Made by a program: the position numbers and the translations under genes
Notes under the pieces: generated by a model
Told to the model about the DNA's origin: nothing
Database searches by the model: none
Seen by the model: the letters and a program-made list of their open reading frames with translations, nothing else
Shown: positions 52,661 through 64,000 of the stretch, one piece after another
Layout: each line of letters opens with the position of its first letter
How positions within the stretch are numbered: the stretch's first letter is position 1
From: Bemisia tabaci
Lineage: Eukaryota; Arthropoda; Insecta; Hemiptera; Aleyrodidae
Assembly (NCBI RefSeq): GCF_918797505.1
Contig: NC_092801.1
Location: 16,918,731 to 16,982,730 of the forward strand
DNA: 64,000 nt
Reading direction: 5' to 3'

Positions 52661-54897
52661 CAGATTTGGTGTCATGTTTGCAAAATTGTACGTAACTCAT
52701 ACTTTACTCTCATTATGTTTTCTGTCTTCTTCCTCCTCTCTTTTTCCATTCTTGCTTATGTGCTTCTCTCTCATTATTGTGCCTCATTTTCACAGTACCT
52801 ATACTCCTGTAACAGTCAAAAGCAAGTACCTAGGGACAAATCTTGCTGTCATGTTTTCCTTAGCTATAGTTACGTATAATTCTGCTTCACTTAGCAACAT
52901 TTGTTATCCCTCCTTTTTAGGCCAGAAACTTGTGTAGTACTGTACACACATACAAACCCAGTATAATTAATGAGAACATTATTTTTAGGTGTTAGAGTTA
53001 AACACAATTCAATTAATTATATATTCATAGAAATTATCTGCCGAAATATCTGGAATTATTTAAGCATCTCTTTTAGCCCATAAGATGTAAAAGTCATATT
53101 GCTTCAATCTGAATTAAGTAATCAGTTAAAAATTCCAGCGACAACTGGACTAGGCTCGGAAGAGCGGACTGTATTTGAGAGGATGAGAGGTTTCCAGACT
53201 TCTGATTAAACTGCCTTGAGTCAAAGTCTGTATACTCTCTGATTTTACAGGTGGAAATTTCTCAGGATTTTCTTTATTTCAGCTTATTCTTAGTCAGCAA
53301 TAGTGACTGTATTCGTTAGGATGAGAGGTTTCCAGGCTTCTGATTAAACTGCCTTGAGTCAAAGTCCGTATACTCTCTGATTTTACAGGTGGAAATTTCT
53401 CAGGATCTTCATTATTTCAGCTTAATCTTAGTCAACAATAGTGTTTTCTGCCTCATGCCTTTACATTATCTCCTTGAAGTCTATGAATATTTTAATTGAA
53501 AGTTCCAAGTAGATTTTCCATAAACCTGTAAATAAAATGCGTAGGGAACCTCCCCCTCCCAAAGTATGGCAAAACAGTCTCCCCTAGAGGTTCCTTGCAG
53601 TCGGCAAATATTTTAATTGAAAGTTCCTAGTAGGTATTCTGGGCACCCGTAATTAAAATGTGTAGGTACACCCCCCCCCCCCAAATATTGTACAGTCTCC
53701 TAAAGAGGTAGTCTCTCCAAGCAATGGATACTCTGCATAATTTAAACTAGCTGGGAGCGAGCATCCCTTGAAAGTCGCAAGAACTTGAAGTGCGCTTATC
53801 TACAGCCTTTGGTGTGAGAGGGAGCCTCAAAGTGCATCTCGGAGAGATTAAAAATTCCAAGATTTCCCGGAAAAAACCCTCCGAAAATTCTCTCTGTGCT
53901 GAAAAGAGCCCCCCCCCCCCCCCACCCAGAAATCTGATGTAGGTACACCTATGTTCACACGTTTCCTGAAAATTTTCAATTAGATTTTCTCTGAAAATTG
54001 AGAAGATGTCAAGAGGGTCATTTCAACATAATTGGGGGGAGGGAGAGGTTGTTCGGAGGCGGTGAAATTTGCCGCCAAAAAAAAATCTCCGACAGTTATC
54101 AAATAATGCCAAAAATTTCTCTTTCAGGAGGGAGGAATTTTTTTCCCCCTTAATTGCTCTAGCCAAATGATCCTCCTAAATGATGTTGAGTTATTGATTG
54201 AGTTACTCCTAAATGATGTTAGAATCAATGATTCTTAGGTAAAGAGTAGTCACCCCCAACCCCGCCCGTACGAATTGATAAAATTATTAAGTACCTATCA
54301 AAATTATTCTTTGCTGGCGGAAGAAAAAATTAATTCCGCCCGAAAAATCTGTTCAAGAGAGAGATAGAGAGGATTTTCGTTAGGTCCGAATGCCAGTATC
54401 GTTTTGGCGCGAAGAGGACAGATCGATAGGAATTGGCGGGAACCTAGGTAAATCCACTCCGTTCTCAATCAGCAGCTCCCGCCAGTGCCCACCCAGACAC
54501 CGGATGCCAGGTTACGCACACAGACGCATCTTTCTATGAATTCTTTCAGGCTCCGAGGATTTCAGCAGGTAGATCCAGACATTCAGCCCCTCACCCTACC
54601 TCGGCGAATCGTTCGTTCATCGTTTGCCGATAACACATTGGTTTTCCCCAGCTCAACCTCACTTTCCGTCTCCACAGGGTCAGATAAGAAGCGTCGAATA
54701 CCTCTCACCAACCCCCCCCCCCCCCCCCCGGGCCACTTTCCACCTTCCCCCTTCCCCCTCTCTCCCTCGCTCCTTCCTTTTTCTTGTTTCTTTTTTTTCT
54801 CTCTTTCCTTCTTTGCTCTGTTCTTTTCTTTCCGTATCTTATTTAAGCATGAGTGTAACTATTTTTGAAAAATCTAACCTTTGAATTAATTTATCAA
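52661..54897. other. Noncoding, with a two-copy tandem repeat
   Basis: No recognised gene. Several C tracts occur (53670, 53910, 54716). Pyrimidine-rich stretches make spurious Ser/Pro/Phe-rich open frames. Confidence 0.5.
53165..53441. repeat. Two-copy tandem duplication, 138-bp unit
   Basis: Units 53165-53302 and 53304-53441 share 'aggatgagaggtttccag', 'ttctgattaaactgccttga' and 'gattttacaggtggaaattt' with about 10 differences. Confidence 0.88.
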
Positions 54898-55830
54898 CTG
54901 TAGTTCTTGCATGTGTTAGGGATTTTCGATTTACGTACTTGTTCTTACTTAAGGTCATTCGACGGTTGCCATATTTTGTGTCAGAGCGACGCGCGATATT
55001 TCGCATCAATTCGTTCCATAATTTCAGCTATCTATTTATTTTTTTCGAATTTTGAGATCGCACTTCTGTTGCCATGAGATTGAAGAATTCATGTACCAAA
55101 TTTACCACAAAATTACAACGTATCGTAGGCAGGATTTTGTAGCGGAAAAATATCGCATTCGATACTAATATCGAAATTGCACTCGACTGCGATATTTTTC
55201 CTCTACAAAACCCTGCCTTCGATACGTTGAATTTTTTTGTTAAATTTGGTACTTACATGAATTTTTCAGTCTCATGACAACAGAAGTTCGATCTCAAAAT
55301 TTAAAAAAAAATAGCAAGTTGCTGAAATTACGGAACGAATTGATGCGATTTACCGCACGTCGCTCTGACATAAAACATAGCAACCGTCGAATCACCTTGA
55401 GATTTCAAGAGAAACACGCTGGTTCCCCTTAGTTTTCTCTAAAATCAATTCTCAAGCTCAAACAAAGTTCTCTAAGTTGAGGCCGTAGTAGAGGGGATAT
55501 CCCACGCTGCCCAGAGAGTCCTCCTCTGTATCCAGTTACATTTTCCATGCAAAGATAGGGTGCAAATGCATTAGCATCAGGGTTGCCGTTTTGTTTGGGG
55601 ACTCCATAGTTGGAACCACGGCAATCTTGCGAATGTATTTGCCCCCTATCTTTGCTTTGAGAGTTTGACTGGATATGGAGATGGATTCTCAGGGTAGCGT
55701 GAGATATCCTCGCCATTACGGCTTCAACTTCGAGAGCTTTTTTTGAGCTTGGGAATTGATCATAGAGAAAACCAAGGGCGCCACAGTGTTCCTCACGAAA
55801 TTTTACGCGCAATAAGATGACTTTATCGAG
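54898..55830. mobile_element. Family H copy H6 split by a 455-bp foldback
   Basis: A diverged family H left terminus (54898-54950) is separated from its continuation ('gagaaacacgctggttcccc', 55410) by the foldback at 54951-55405. The inverse arm reaches 'ttcctcacgaaattt' (about 55800). Confidence 0.7.
54951..55405. mobile_element. Foldback element S nested in family H
   Basis: Arms of about 190 bp: 'aaggtcattcgacggttgc' to 'gcaaccgtcgaatcacctt', with inner pairs 'gcatcaattcgttccataat' and 'acggaacgaattgatgc', and 'gcgatatttttcc' near the apex. Noncoding. Confidence 0.82.
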
Positions 55831-55909
55831 ATTAAGAGTGGATGAATGTTGATCCCTCCCGCGTGGATGTTTTCTTAGAGGGGGGTGGTGGGGAGCGGGG
55901 ACTGAGGGT

Positions 55910-56548
55910 GAGTGGTTTGTTGGACGGTCGGGTGGGCAGTCGGTCGAACGATTTGTCGATCTCTTTTTCCCGGAAAAAGCTTTCGAAAGATCGTTCGACC
56001 TATACTGTTCATCTGGCGGTCTAAAAAACGGCAAGTGCTTGCTTGTGGTTTGTTGGACCGTCGGGTGGGCAGTCGGTCGAACGATTTGTCGATCGCTTTT
56101 TCCCCGGAAAAAGCTTTCGAGAGATCGTTCGACCTATGCTGCCCATCTGACGGTTTGACAAACGGTGTGTGCATGTGGTTTGTTTGACAGTCGGGTGGGC
56201 AGTCGATCGAACCATCTGTCGATCGCTTTTTCCCGGAAAAAGCTTTCGAGAGATCGTTCGACCTATACTGTCCATCTGACGGTTTGACAAACGGTGTGTG
56301 CATGTGGTTTGTTGGGCGGTCGGGTGGGCAGTCGGTCGAACTTTTTGTCGATCGCTTTTTCCCCGGAAAAAGCTTTCGAGAGACCGTTCGACTTACTGTC
56401 CATTTGATGGTCAAACAAACGGTGAGTGCTTGTGGTTTGTTGGACGGTCGGGTGGGCAGTCGGTCGAACGATTTGTCGATTGCTTTTTCCCCGGATAAAG
56501 CTTTCGAGAAATCGTTCGACCTATACTGTCCATATGACGGTCTGACAA
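55910..56548. repeat. Five-copy tandem array, about 127-133-bp unit
   Basis: Units start with 'gtttgttggacggtcgggtg' near 55915, 56048, 56178, 56307 and 56433. Each contains 'cgatttgtcgatcgcttttt' and the small hairpin 'ttccccggaaaaagctttcg'. The long open frames on both strands (Arg/Asp/Pro-rich) follow from the repeat and are not a gene. Confidence 0.88.
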
Positions 56549-57682
56549 AACCGCGAGGCCTCACCCAGCTCTCGTCGCATCATCAGGTTACGATCAGAAA
56601 CTCCCATCATTGTGTGGTCAGCGATGACTTCATTTTGACGGGAGTGTGCTCGTAACCTGTTGATGCAACGAGCGCTTTTCATGATGGTGAGCTGGGAGGC
56701 CGTTTTCATTTTTCATACCATCCACCTTGGGCGGGCAGACCTGCCGTCGGGGTAAAGTCTGCGATCGAACTCCCGCCGACGCTGGCCAGCGGTCGTCGCG
56801 TTGGGCTGTCATTGCTGTGATTTGCACGACGGTTCGGTTTTCGTTCCGGACGATCCGGAACGGAATCCGGACCCAACGGAACTTTTCTGGGGCCGAATGC
56901 ACCTCTCACCCTTTACTAAGGCACCAAATGATACTTTCATAATAACTCTGCATCCGACTTTGTGTCTCGTGGTTTAAGATGTCACACCTGTTTCCTAAAG
57001 AAAAAAAGTGACGACTCACTGCGTCACGCGGTAAACGTAGGTTTGCAGTTTCTCGAATTTGTACTTCTGAACGCGAGATGCAATGAACCGATTATTTTCC
57101 AAATTACATTAGCGCCAAAATAGCGAATGCAAGAAAAACAAGAAAAACTGTTTTATTCGCTTTCTTGACAATCTTCGAATTCCAAAAAATGAGTGTTCCT
57201 GTAGAAGGCTATTTTGAAATCGGACATGATTGATAACATCAGAGAGAACGAAGAAAAAACAACCCCTTCGTCAAAGGTCATTAACAAAAAGTCTATCAAT
57301 GCTCGAGAGAAATTCTCTACTTTTGAATGTGGAATAGATTTAATAACGTCCTTACGACTTCCTTTTTCTCTACACTTTTATTTTGTGTCAGTCATTTTTC
57401 TCATCTTTGACGTAGAGTTAATATTTGATTCTTCCATTTGTATTTTGTTTTAAATTATTTGATATGAATTATTTTCGTGATTTGGAAAATAATCGGTTCA
57501 AATGAGTCGTAAGTTGGATGCAGCTCATGGGGAAAATGGTTTTTTAAAACATTTTATTGAATTTGTCTCCTTATTTAGAGATTGATTTTTACATAATTAT
57601 GTACAATTTTTTTATTACTGCTACTATTACTACTACTACTTCTACTGCAGCATCTACTACTATTACTTTACTGAGTCTTAAT
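56549..57682. other. Noncoding, with a possible decayed foldback
   Basis: 'aaccgattattttccaaat' (57087) and 'atttggaaaataatcggtt' (57480) are perfect inverse partners 390 bp apart, suggesting an element spanning about 57080-57500. No gene recognised. Confidence 0.45.
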
Positions 57683-58121
57683 CAGGGCCGCCCAGAAGGG
57701 AGAGGGGGGGGGGAGGGAGGTGGGCAAACTGGTCTTCTAATCTTGGGGCCCGGGGTCGAAGTGGCTCAAAATTGTGAGGTAAGGTACCGGAGCAATTTGT
57801 TCATCCGTCTCTGGACCTTTTGAGTAAGCACAATTTTTGCGTACTAACCAAGTTTGGGTCCTCACTTGCAGTCTTACGAGCCCCTCTGATGCATCTATTC
57901 TCTTAATTCTTGGAAGCCATATTCAGCAATTACAGCTATCGAAAAGGTTTGAAATAATTTACATCGAGCAAGCTAAAAAATGCATCTATTTTACCTTCAA
58001 TTTCAAAAATTCACCGGGGGAGCCTCCCGGACCTTCCCTTTGTTAGGCGGTGGTTGCCCCCACCCAAGTTGCCCGTCACTTCAATTTGTCCCGGGTCCCA
58101 TCTCGTGTTTTGGCGGCCCTG
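57683..58121. mobile_element. Terminal-inverted-repeat element with CAGGGCCGCC ends
   Basis: Exact 10-bp terminal repeats CAGGGCCGCC/GGCGGCCCTG, with 'cccggggtcgaagtg' and 'cacttcaatttgtcccggg' as an inner inverse pair. About 440 bp, no transposase. The end sequence is reminiscent of hAT-type non-autonomous elements, but no 8-bp target duplication was found. Confidence 0.65.
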
Positions 58122-59494
58122 CTTTCCTTACTCTGAGACTCGACCTTCTTTTATCTTACCGGTAGTGGAGAATTTGCAGGTATCAAAAATTTGATAAATT
58201 TCACACGAAAGAGGAACCTACTGACCGAACTAAGCACGAGAATACCCTTGGTTCTTAAATTGACCAGTTTTTGGATGAGATATGACTATCAGATGGCCCA
58301 TCTGCTAAAATTATTGTGTTTAGATGGGAATTGCCGCCTGGCACCGTCACCAAGCGTTAAATTTTTCACTTATAAATCTCGTTTTCAACAATTTCCCATA
58401 TAATAATAAATGATAAAAATTACTATGAGCTCCGCTCATTAAGCACTCTTAGTTGAAGCAACGAAATTTTTTCGTGCAAATTCTCCAGGCCACTGTGAAC
58501 GTTCCGGAAACGTTTGCTACATAGATCTTTCCCGCTACTTATTTTCTATTTCCCGGAACTTGATTTCCTGGGGAAATATTGGTCCCTACAATCAAAGAAG
58601 CGGTTTAATTAAAAATGAATGTCATAGTTTTTAAATGCAACTCATCTTTCAAGCCGCATACTCTCGTGATATCCATCTAACAAGTCGTCGAGAATGAATG
58701 AGGTGACTGAAGTATCGCTCCTCTGTATCATCACAATTATTTTTCATTTTACGAGAATTTTTAAGTTTTTTCAAACTTTAGAGTTGTCTGCCACCCTCTC
58801 AAATAAATTCCTCATCATAGATTCAAGTTCAAGACAACTTATTGGGTTCGCCATTTTTCTGGAACTTGACCAATGACTTGTTAAACTTTCAGTTCATATT
58901 TTTTTGCTTCTTGTAAGTACTGTCCACCGAAGAGTCTCTTAGTACTACGCATTTCCTGAAAACGTCTACCTGCTAGTTTGGATCAATATATAGACAAGTT
59001 TGATTTTGCCACTTTAATTTTTGCTAATTTAATAGCGCGATAGAAAAATGTACATGAACATATAGTTAGAATAAAGTTAGTAACTCATGTAGGTAACATA
59101 CTTCTAATTTTAATGCGGAATTCCTTTCTTTTTTTAAAAAAAGTAACTCAATCAATCAGTTTAAATTGATTTGAGCATTGAGAGATGATAGCTACTTGAA
59201 ACTTTTCACCAATGATCTTGAGTTGAATCAGTGAGATCGAAAACACACCAACTCGGTAACTCAGAAATGCTCAATTTTCATCAAAGACTGTTAATCTTTA
59301 AAAAGGTCATTGAAGTTAGCTCATCTGTTCCAACTTGGACCTTTAAAATGTCCTTAATTGCTTGCATTTCGGCACCGTAAATATTTTCTGAGACTAATTT
59401 CTTCATCCACTGTGCAGTTTAGTGTGTGTCTTGATTACTTTCATTTTTCCGAGTTGGTGTGTTTTCGTTCTAACTGATTCAGTTGTAGGACAGG
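58122..59494. other. Noncoding, no gene
   Basis: AT-rich; nothing recognised. Confidence 0.5.
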
Positions 59495-59860
59495 GAGCGT
59501 TCATAAGTTACGTAACGCATTTTTCCGGCATTTTTGACCCCCCCTCCTTCCCTCAGTAATGATTTATAACGCAACCACGGACCTCCTTAGTCATCACGTA
59601 ACTCTTTAACATCCCTTTAATATCCCAAAGATTGTGAGAGATTGTTGAATATATCGCTGTAGGTATAATTGAATTTTTTGAGAAGGTAGTGTGACAAATA
59701 ACCGTGAAGAATGGAGAATGATACATTTCGAATTCTCTGTGTTTTTAACCAACTGAGAGGGTTACGTAACGCTGGCACTGACCCCCCTCCCCCTCGTAAC
59801 ACAGCGTAACGCAAACTCATAACCCCCTCTCCCATACAGTTACGAAATGAATAAACGCTC
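59495..59860. mobile_element. Inverted-repeat element with GAGCGTT ends
   Basis: 'gagcgttcataagttacgta' and 'gttacgaaatgaataaacgctc' are inverse ends; the interior has C-rich boxes 'gaccccccctcc' on both sides. About 366 bp, noncoding. Confidence 0.6.
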
Positions 59861-62162
59861 ACAAAGACTGTAAAATTTCTTGAGGAATAGTTGTATCACA
59901 CCGATGTGCGTCCTGATGCTTAATGGATGTTCACTACATGGACTTCAATATATATGAGTTTAAGGAAAGCATAGATAAGCGGAATATTGTCAAACTTTAA
60001 AAAATTGAACTTAAACACCTTGAGGCACAAAGAAGGTGGAAAAAATCCCGAGTACTTAGTATCATTCAAGGTCGCCCATGTTTCATTTTGTTTTTTTAAA
60101 ATAAGAGAAGAGAAAAGCTTCCATCTTTGATCACTCTGATGGTTTTGATTTCGATCAACTGTCGTTTTATTGCCTTGAACCCAATTTACGATTTAGGATG
60201 TAAATATTAGTAAACTGACTAAGTCATTCCTTTTATCAAGGAAACAAGAGTCACAAATTAAGGAGAATCAGAATTTTGCTCCTAGAAATATTGGTAAAAT
60301 GGCTAAGTTCATCTTTTTATCAAGGAAAAATGAATAAAAAATGTAGGAAAATCAGCATCCCCCCCCCTCATATCTTTTCATTGTGGACAGAGACATTTCT
60401 TGGTAATTGTTCGACTTGCTAGCCACCTTTAGTTTCAGCCGCCTTTAACTTTTGGTCACGCGTCTTCTTACGCTCAAAGTTTTCCAGGTTACTAAAAAGT
60501 ATTTCGTGTCATCGGTGTCTGCGCTTTTGTTCTGTCAATGGTTTAATACGAATCAGGAATTTTATTTCAAACTTAGTTCTACAAAATTGCATCATGAAAC
60601 TAGACTCTTTGCGAGGTTTCTTGCGTTTGGAACTCACTTAGTTTAGTATGAAGTTTGAACTTAATTGGCGGGAATAATTATTTTAGAGTAAATTTTATAT
60701 GGATAAAGTTCTTCAAGGAAAGACATCCTTAATTTTGAACATGACTTTTAAGCCTAGGAATTTAAACAAACATAGATTGGCTGACGATTTGACAGATTGT
60801 AGTTTTTTGGGATTTACGTTAATATCGTTGGTTTTCTAGACTTTCAAATCTGAGAAGTTTGAAACTAAAAAATGTACTCCCTTATTCCCTGTCCTCCTCG
60901 TTCTCAATTCGGAAGGCGTTTCCGTTGTTTAGAAATCATAAAAGCATGAGCGGAACTTACATAAGATCGGATATTGTGTAATTGATAGTGAGAACAGCTC
61001 AGAATTGCTTCTGAGGCGACTCCATTTTTCAAAATCTTGCGGGGGAGGCCCCCCAGATCCTCTTTAAAGCTCGAGAAATCCCCCGAGCTTCTCTATGGAT
61101 CTGCGGAATCCCACCCATTCTCCATGGCGGGGTGTTTTTTAAAGCCCCTTGACTTCCCTAGACGAGGTATCCTTTTGCAACCCCCCCCCCCCCCCAGCAA
61201 AATGTTCCCACTCCAGCCCATGTTTAGCAACTCTAATGTTTGTCAGGATCCTCTCGGTGCTAGCAACTCTTTTAGTTAATCGACGCCTCGCTGTCAAAAA
61301 TTATTGCAACTCAGTCTGCAAGAAAATTACTCTAGTCATATAATCGTGTTACATTACACCGTTGTTGGTAATCGTAATGTAACTGACATTATGCGTGAAT
61401 AGACTCTTAATTTTTTTTAAGTCTTGCGTTTTATTCCGACATGGCAAGCCTGACTGTGACTTAGACGCCTAATTTTCCTCGTATAGTTTTCGCTTTGCGA
61501 ATAATGCAAACGTCAGTTATAAGTCTGTTTTTTCTGTGCTTATACTCAAACGCGGTTGTTATAATGTCGAGGGTAATGTAGAGTAGACGGCAGGCAAGTA
61601 ATGCAAATGGAAACGTTCAAACAAGTTTCGTATGGTGATGATGAATTTCGCTGCCACGGTGCGGCATTACTGAAACTGATTATGTTTATGATTTTAAAAT
61701 ATGTGTGCAATGTTTAATAATGTATGATTTTAACTGAAGTATCGATGAAAACTTGCAAAAACTTTTTTTCTTCCACTTGAAATAAAAATGCGTCAATGTT
61801 GTGCATTAAGTAACGCATGTTTTACGTTCAGTTGTTCGCGCATTCAGTGAAGGTTGATAACTGCGCTTCTAATTGTAAGCTAATTTTTCTCATCTGCAGC
61901 GTTTAAGGAATACTTTCTCCAGCTATTAATCAACTTTAATTTTTTTTTGTCAGATAGCTGGCCTTTTTTTCTTTTTCTTCTTCTTTTGATATGAAACATT
62001 TATGAATTAAAATTTGCCGGAATTTTGGTCAAAACTAGTCGCAACCTGGCGCAGTACATAGACATACCTGAATAATTAAAATTTGATCATGTTTTAGACG
62101 TAATTTATGCGAGTAATGTTTCGAGTTCAGAATGAGCCAAGGACAAGGGATTAGTCTCATAA
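59861..62162. other. Noncoding, no gene
   Basis: No recognised repeat family or exon. C tracts occur near 60360 and 61182-61196. Confidence 0.5.
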
Positions 62163-62428
62163 TGACCAAAATTGGACCACGTTAAATAGAAAGGAACCAA
62201 GCCACATCAGCTATTGCCAAATTTAACAGGAAAATTTTATTTTTTACGAGAGAACGTTTGAGCGGATTCCTATGGAAATTTTAAGGATTTTGCTTCGTAA
62301 ATTGGAGAAAATTCACTGAAATTTGCACAAAAATCCACACGACCGTTTTCATGTAAAAAAATAAATTGCCCGATTAAATTTGGCAACAGCTGATGTGGCT
62401 TGGTTCCTTTCTGTTTAACGCGGTCCAA
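62163..62428. mobile_element. Foldback element family F, copy F2
   Basis: Ends 'tggaccacgttaaatagaaa' and 'tttaacgcggtcca'; inner boxes 'cacatcagctattgccaaat' and 'ggcaacagctgatgtggc' are almost perfectly inverse. Confidence 0.85.
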
Positions 62429-62929
62429 TTGCTTCCATTATTTAAGAAAGATTTTTTTTTCTTAAAAAGAAAAATTTTCTTTCCTGCTCTCTCCAAAACG
62501 CTACATTTTTACGGCAAAAAAAGAGAAAAAAAGTAGTACCCAAGTAAAGCAACGTAATTCCCAGATCGAAGATACCCTCTGGCAAACAATACTAAAAGCG
62601 ATTTTGATCGTTTTTAGACAACCAGAGAGGGTTTTAGCAGAAACATATCTTGAGACCTTTCTACTGCGAGCTTGAAAAAATTGTTAAAATTAATTTTGGA
62701 AGGAAGAGTCTTTGTTTATAATTTTTGATTGCAATTACTAAGTATCAATATCTCTAAATATTTAGTTAATGCACCTATCTAGATAAGGGAACTATAATGG
62801 CACTACGTTGTCTTTGGAAAAAAGCCAGAAATTAGCTCGTGTTTCCAAAATTAAGTTCCATTCTCGTGTACTCGTGGCTTTGAAGTGTATAAATGCCTAT
62901 AGTCTGCAGGGGCTGTCTGCAGCTTCATT

Positions 62930-63195
62930 GTTCTGCCTTGCTGAAGAATAACGCCGTATGAACCTTCTGACGTTGCCAAATCTCCTCCGTTAAAGTACCA
63001 GTTTTTAAGGAAACTTGTGGATAGTTTTCTCCCAATTCCTCAGGGAATTTCATTCGCAACTTAATCTACTCTCTGAAATTTTCAAAAAAAAAAAAAAAAA
63101 AAAAAAAATCGATAACTTTCCCCGAAAATGAATGATTAAAAGGGGGAGGTGAGGCAACATTTGGATGGTCATGCGGCTATTTTCCTTTCCCATGG
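62930..63195. mobile_element. Foldback element family G, copy G4
   Basis: 'ataacgccgtatgaaccttc' with 'gacgttgccaaatct' at the left, and 'gaggcaacatttggatggtc' with 'tttccc(a)tggcag' at the right. A 25-A tract lies near the apex. Confidence 0.65.
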
Positions 63196-63676
63196 CAGTG
63201 TTGTAAATTGTGTATAAATAAGTGTCGTTTATTCTCGATCCGCGGGTTCCATGCCAATCATCCCTATCGGCGCAACGGTTTCAGCCCTTTTCCCATCTCT
63301 TGACGTGTGCTCACGGGAGTTTCAACCGGACTTCGTTGCAACCATTAGTTGAATTTTTATTCGAAGAAGGCAACTGGATTCAATTTGGTCAATGAACGTA
63401 TCCTGAAGAAGATATTTTCCGTTGTCGAACTCTTAGCAGAAGTAATGGTCGTAAGATCAGATTCGTTCACACATTCACAAAATACGTTTCATATAAAATT
63501 GACGTGAATGCTACAAGGATATATGCTGATCTCCAGTTGGCTGAATTTCACCCTAAATCATGTGAAATTCTGTTCAAGTCAAAGTCAAATTGTCGCGAAA
63601 AATCATCGAGGTGGCGAAAAATTCACAAGTTGGTGAACACATCCTGTTGAGATAGCAGCCTTCGCCGGTAATGGCG
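63196..63676. other. Noncoding, no gene
   Basis: Nothing recognised. Confidence 0.4.
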
Positions 63677-63943
63677 TTACTCGAGGCGCATCTTTGCGTT
63701 CGATGACGCAATGCTTGAAGTATTCGTTATACTTTGCAGGCGCTCCAAACGGTACATGCTGACGTAGCCTCGATGGTGAGGCGATTGACGCATCTTCGCG
63801 TTCGATGGTGCAATGTTGGAGGTATTCATACGATGTTGCAGACGCTCCAAACAGTTCATGCTGACTTCACTTCGTTGATATTTTGAATGACCGTGCAAAA
63901 TCACGGCATCCGGAGAGGAGACGAGACGGGTCCCGAACTTCAT
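63677..63943. repeat. Two-copy repeat, about 110-bp unit
   Basis: Units share 'gcgttcgatg', 'gcaatg(c/t)t(t/g)ga(a/g)gtatt', 'ca(g/t)gcgctccaaac' and 'catgctgac'. The minus-strand open frame translates as two related segments (MNCLERLQ.../MYRLERLQ...), but the same words form the 74-bp hairpin at 15063-15136, so a dispersed repeat is the better explanation. Confidence 0.6.
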
Positions 63944-64000
63944 CTCGAGATTTTTCTGTTTTCATCGAATTGTTGATCGTGCATTTCTCGAGGCACTCAA

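Noticed and set aside
54485..54884. Ser/Pro/Phe-rich open frames
   Set aside because: Translation of a pyrimidine tract with a C homopolymer; no domain signal.
55429..56564. Long Arg/Asp/Pro-rich open frames on both strands (up to about 229 codons)
   Set aside because: Produced by the 127-133-bp tandem array and adjoining family H arm. Composition and periodicity follow the repeat, with overlapping open frames on both strands.

Overview
The window looks like a piece of an insect nuclear genome, AT-rich, intron-rich and packed with short foldback (MITE-like) transposons. There is no bacterial gene organisation. The two protein-coding genes that can be fully reconstructed have short coding exons with GT-AG introns of about 0.7-3.3 kb. 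The repeat families and Spartan architecture suggest a hemipteran, possibly a whitefly, but that species guess is inference from familiarity with the repeats and could not be tested.

Gene 1 (minus strand, 5295-19423) is a short-chain dehydrogenase/reductase of the retinol dehydrogenase 11-14 type. Exons 1-4 and 6 are constant. Between exons 4 and 6 lie two alternative versions of exon 5 (9566-9776 and 6262-6457) with identical splice phases. Only transcripts with exactly one version keep the reading frame, giving proteins of 323 or 318 residues. Its introns are full of nested elements, including a 705-bp near-perfect palindrome (11186-11890) and two foldback elements tightly flanking exon 3. 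A four-copy tandem repeat sits just upstream of its start codon.

Gene 2 (minus strand, 43256-50408) is a Spartan/SPRTN-type DNA-protein crosslink metalloprotease of 732 residues in six exons. It has a SprT domain with HEMIH, an SHP-like p97-binding motif, a PIP-like box, a SUMO-interaction-like motif and two UBZ4-like zinc fingers. Intron 4 uses a GC-AG splice site.

Between and around the genes: 1-5294 is repeats downstream of gene 1; 20.2-37 kb is intergenic and holds a degenerate Helitron (21396-23004) with its 3' hairpin and CTAG end, plus many foldback elements and satellites; 37.4-38.1 kb has weak candidate coding exons on the plus strand beside a 500-N assembly gap; 39.0-41.0 kb is a tandem array split by a terminal-inverted-repeat element; 51.4-52.7 kb is a CpG-richer, repeat-poor block that may be a promoter/5' exon of an unseen plus-strand gene; 53-64 kb is mostly noncoding with more repeats.

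The most unusual pattern is that several foldback elements (1537-1950, 35544-35965, 25958-26186 and perhaps 16048-17034) are bracketed exactly by long direct duplications of host sequence (about 473, 145-177, 77 and 25 bp), as if each made an outsized target-site duplication.
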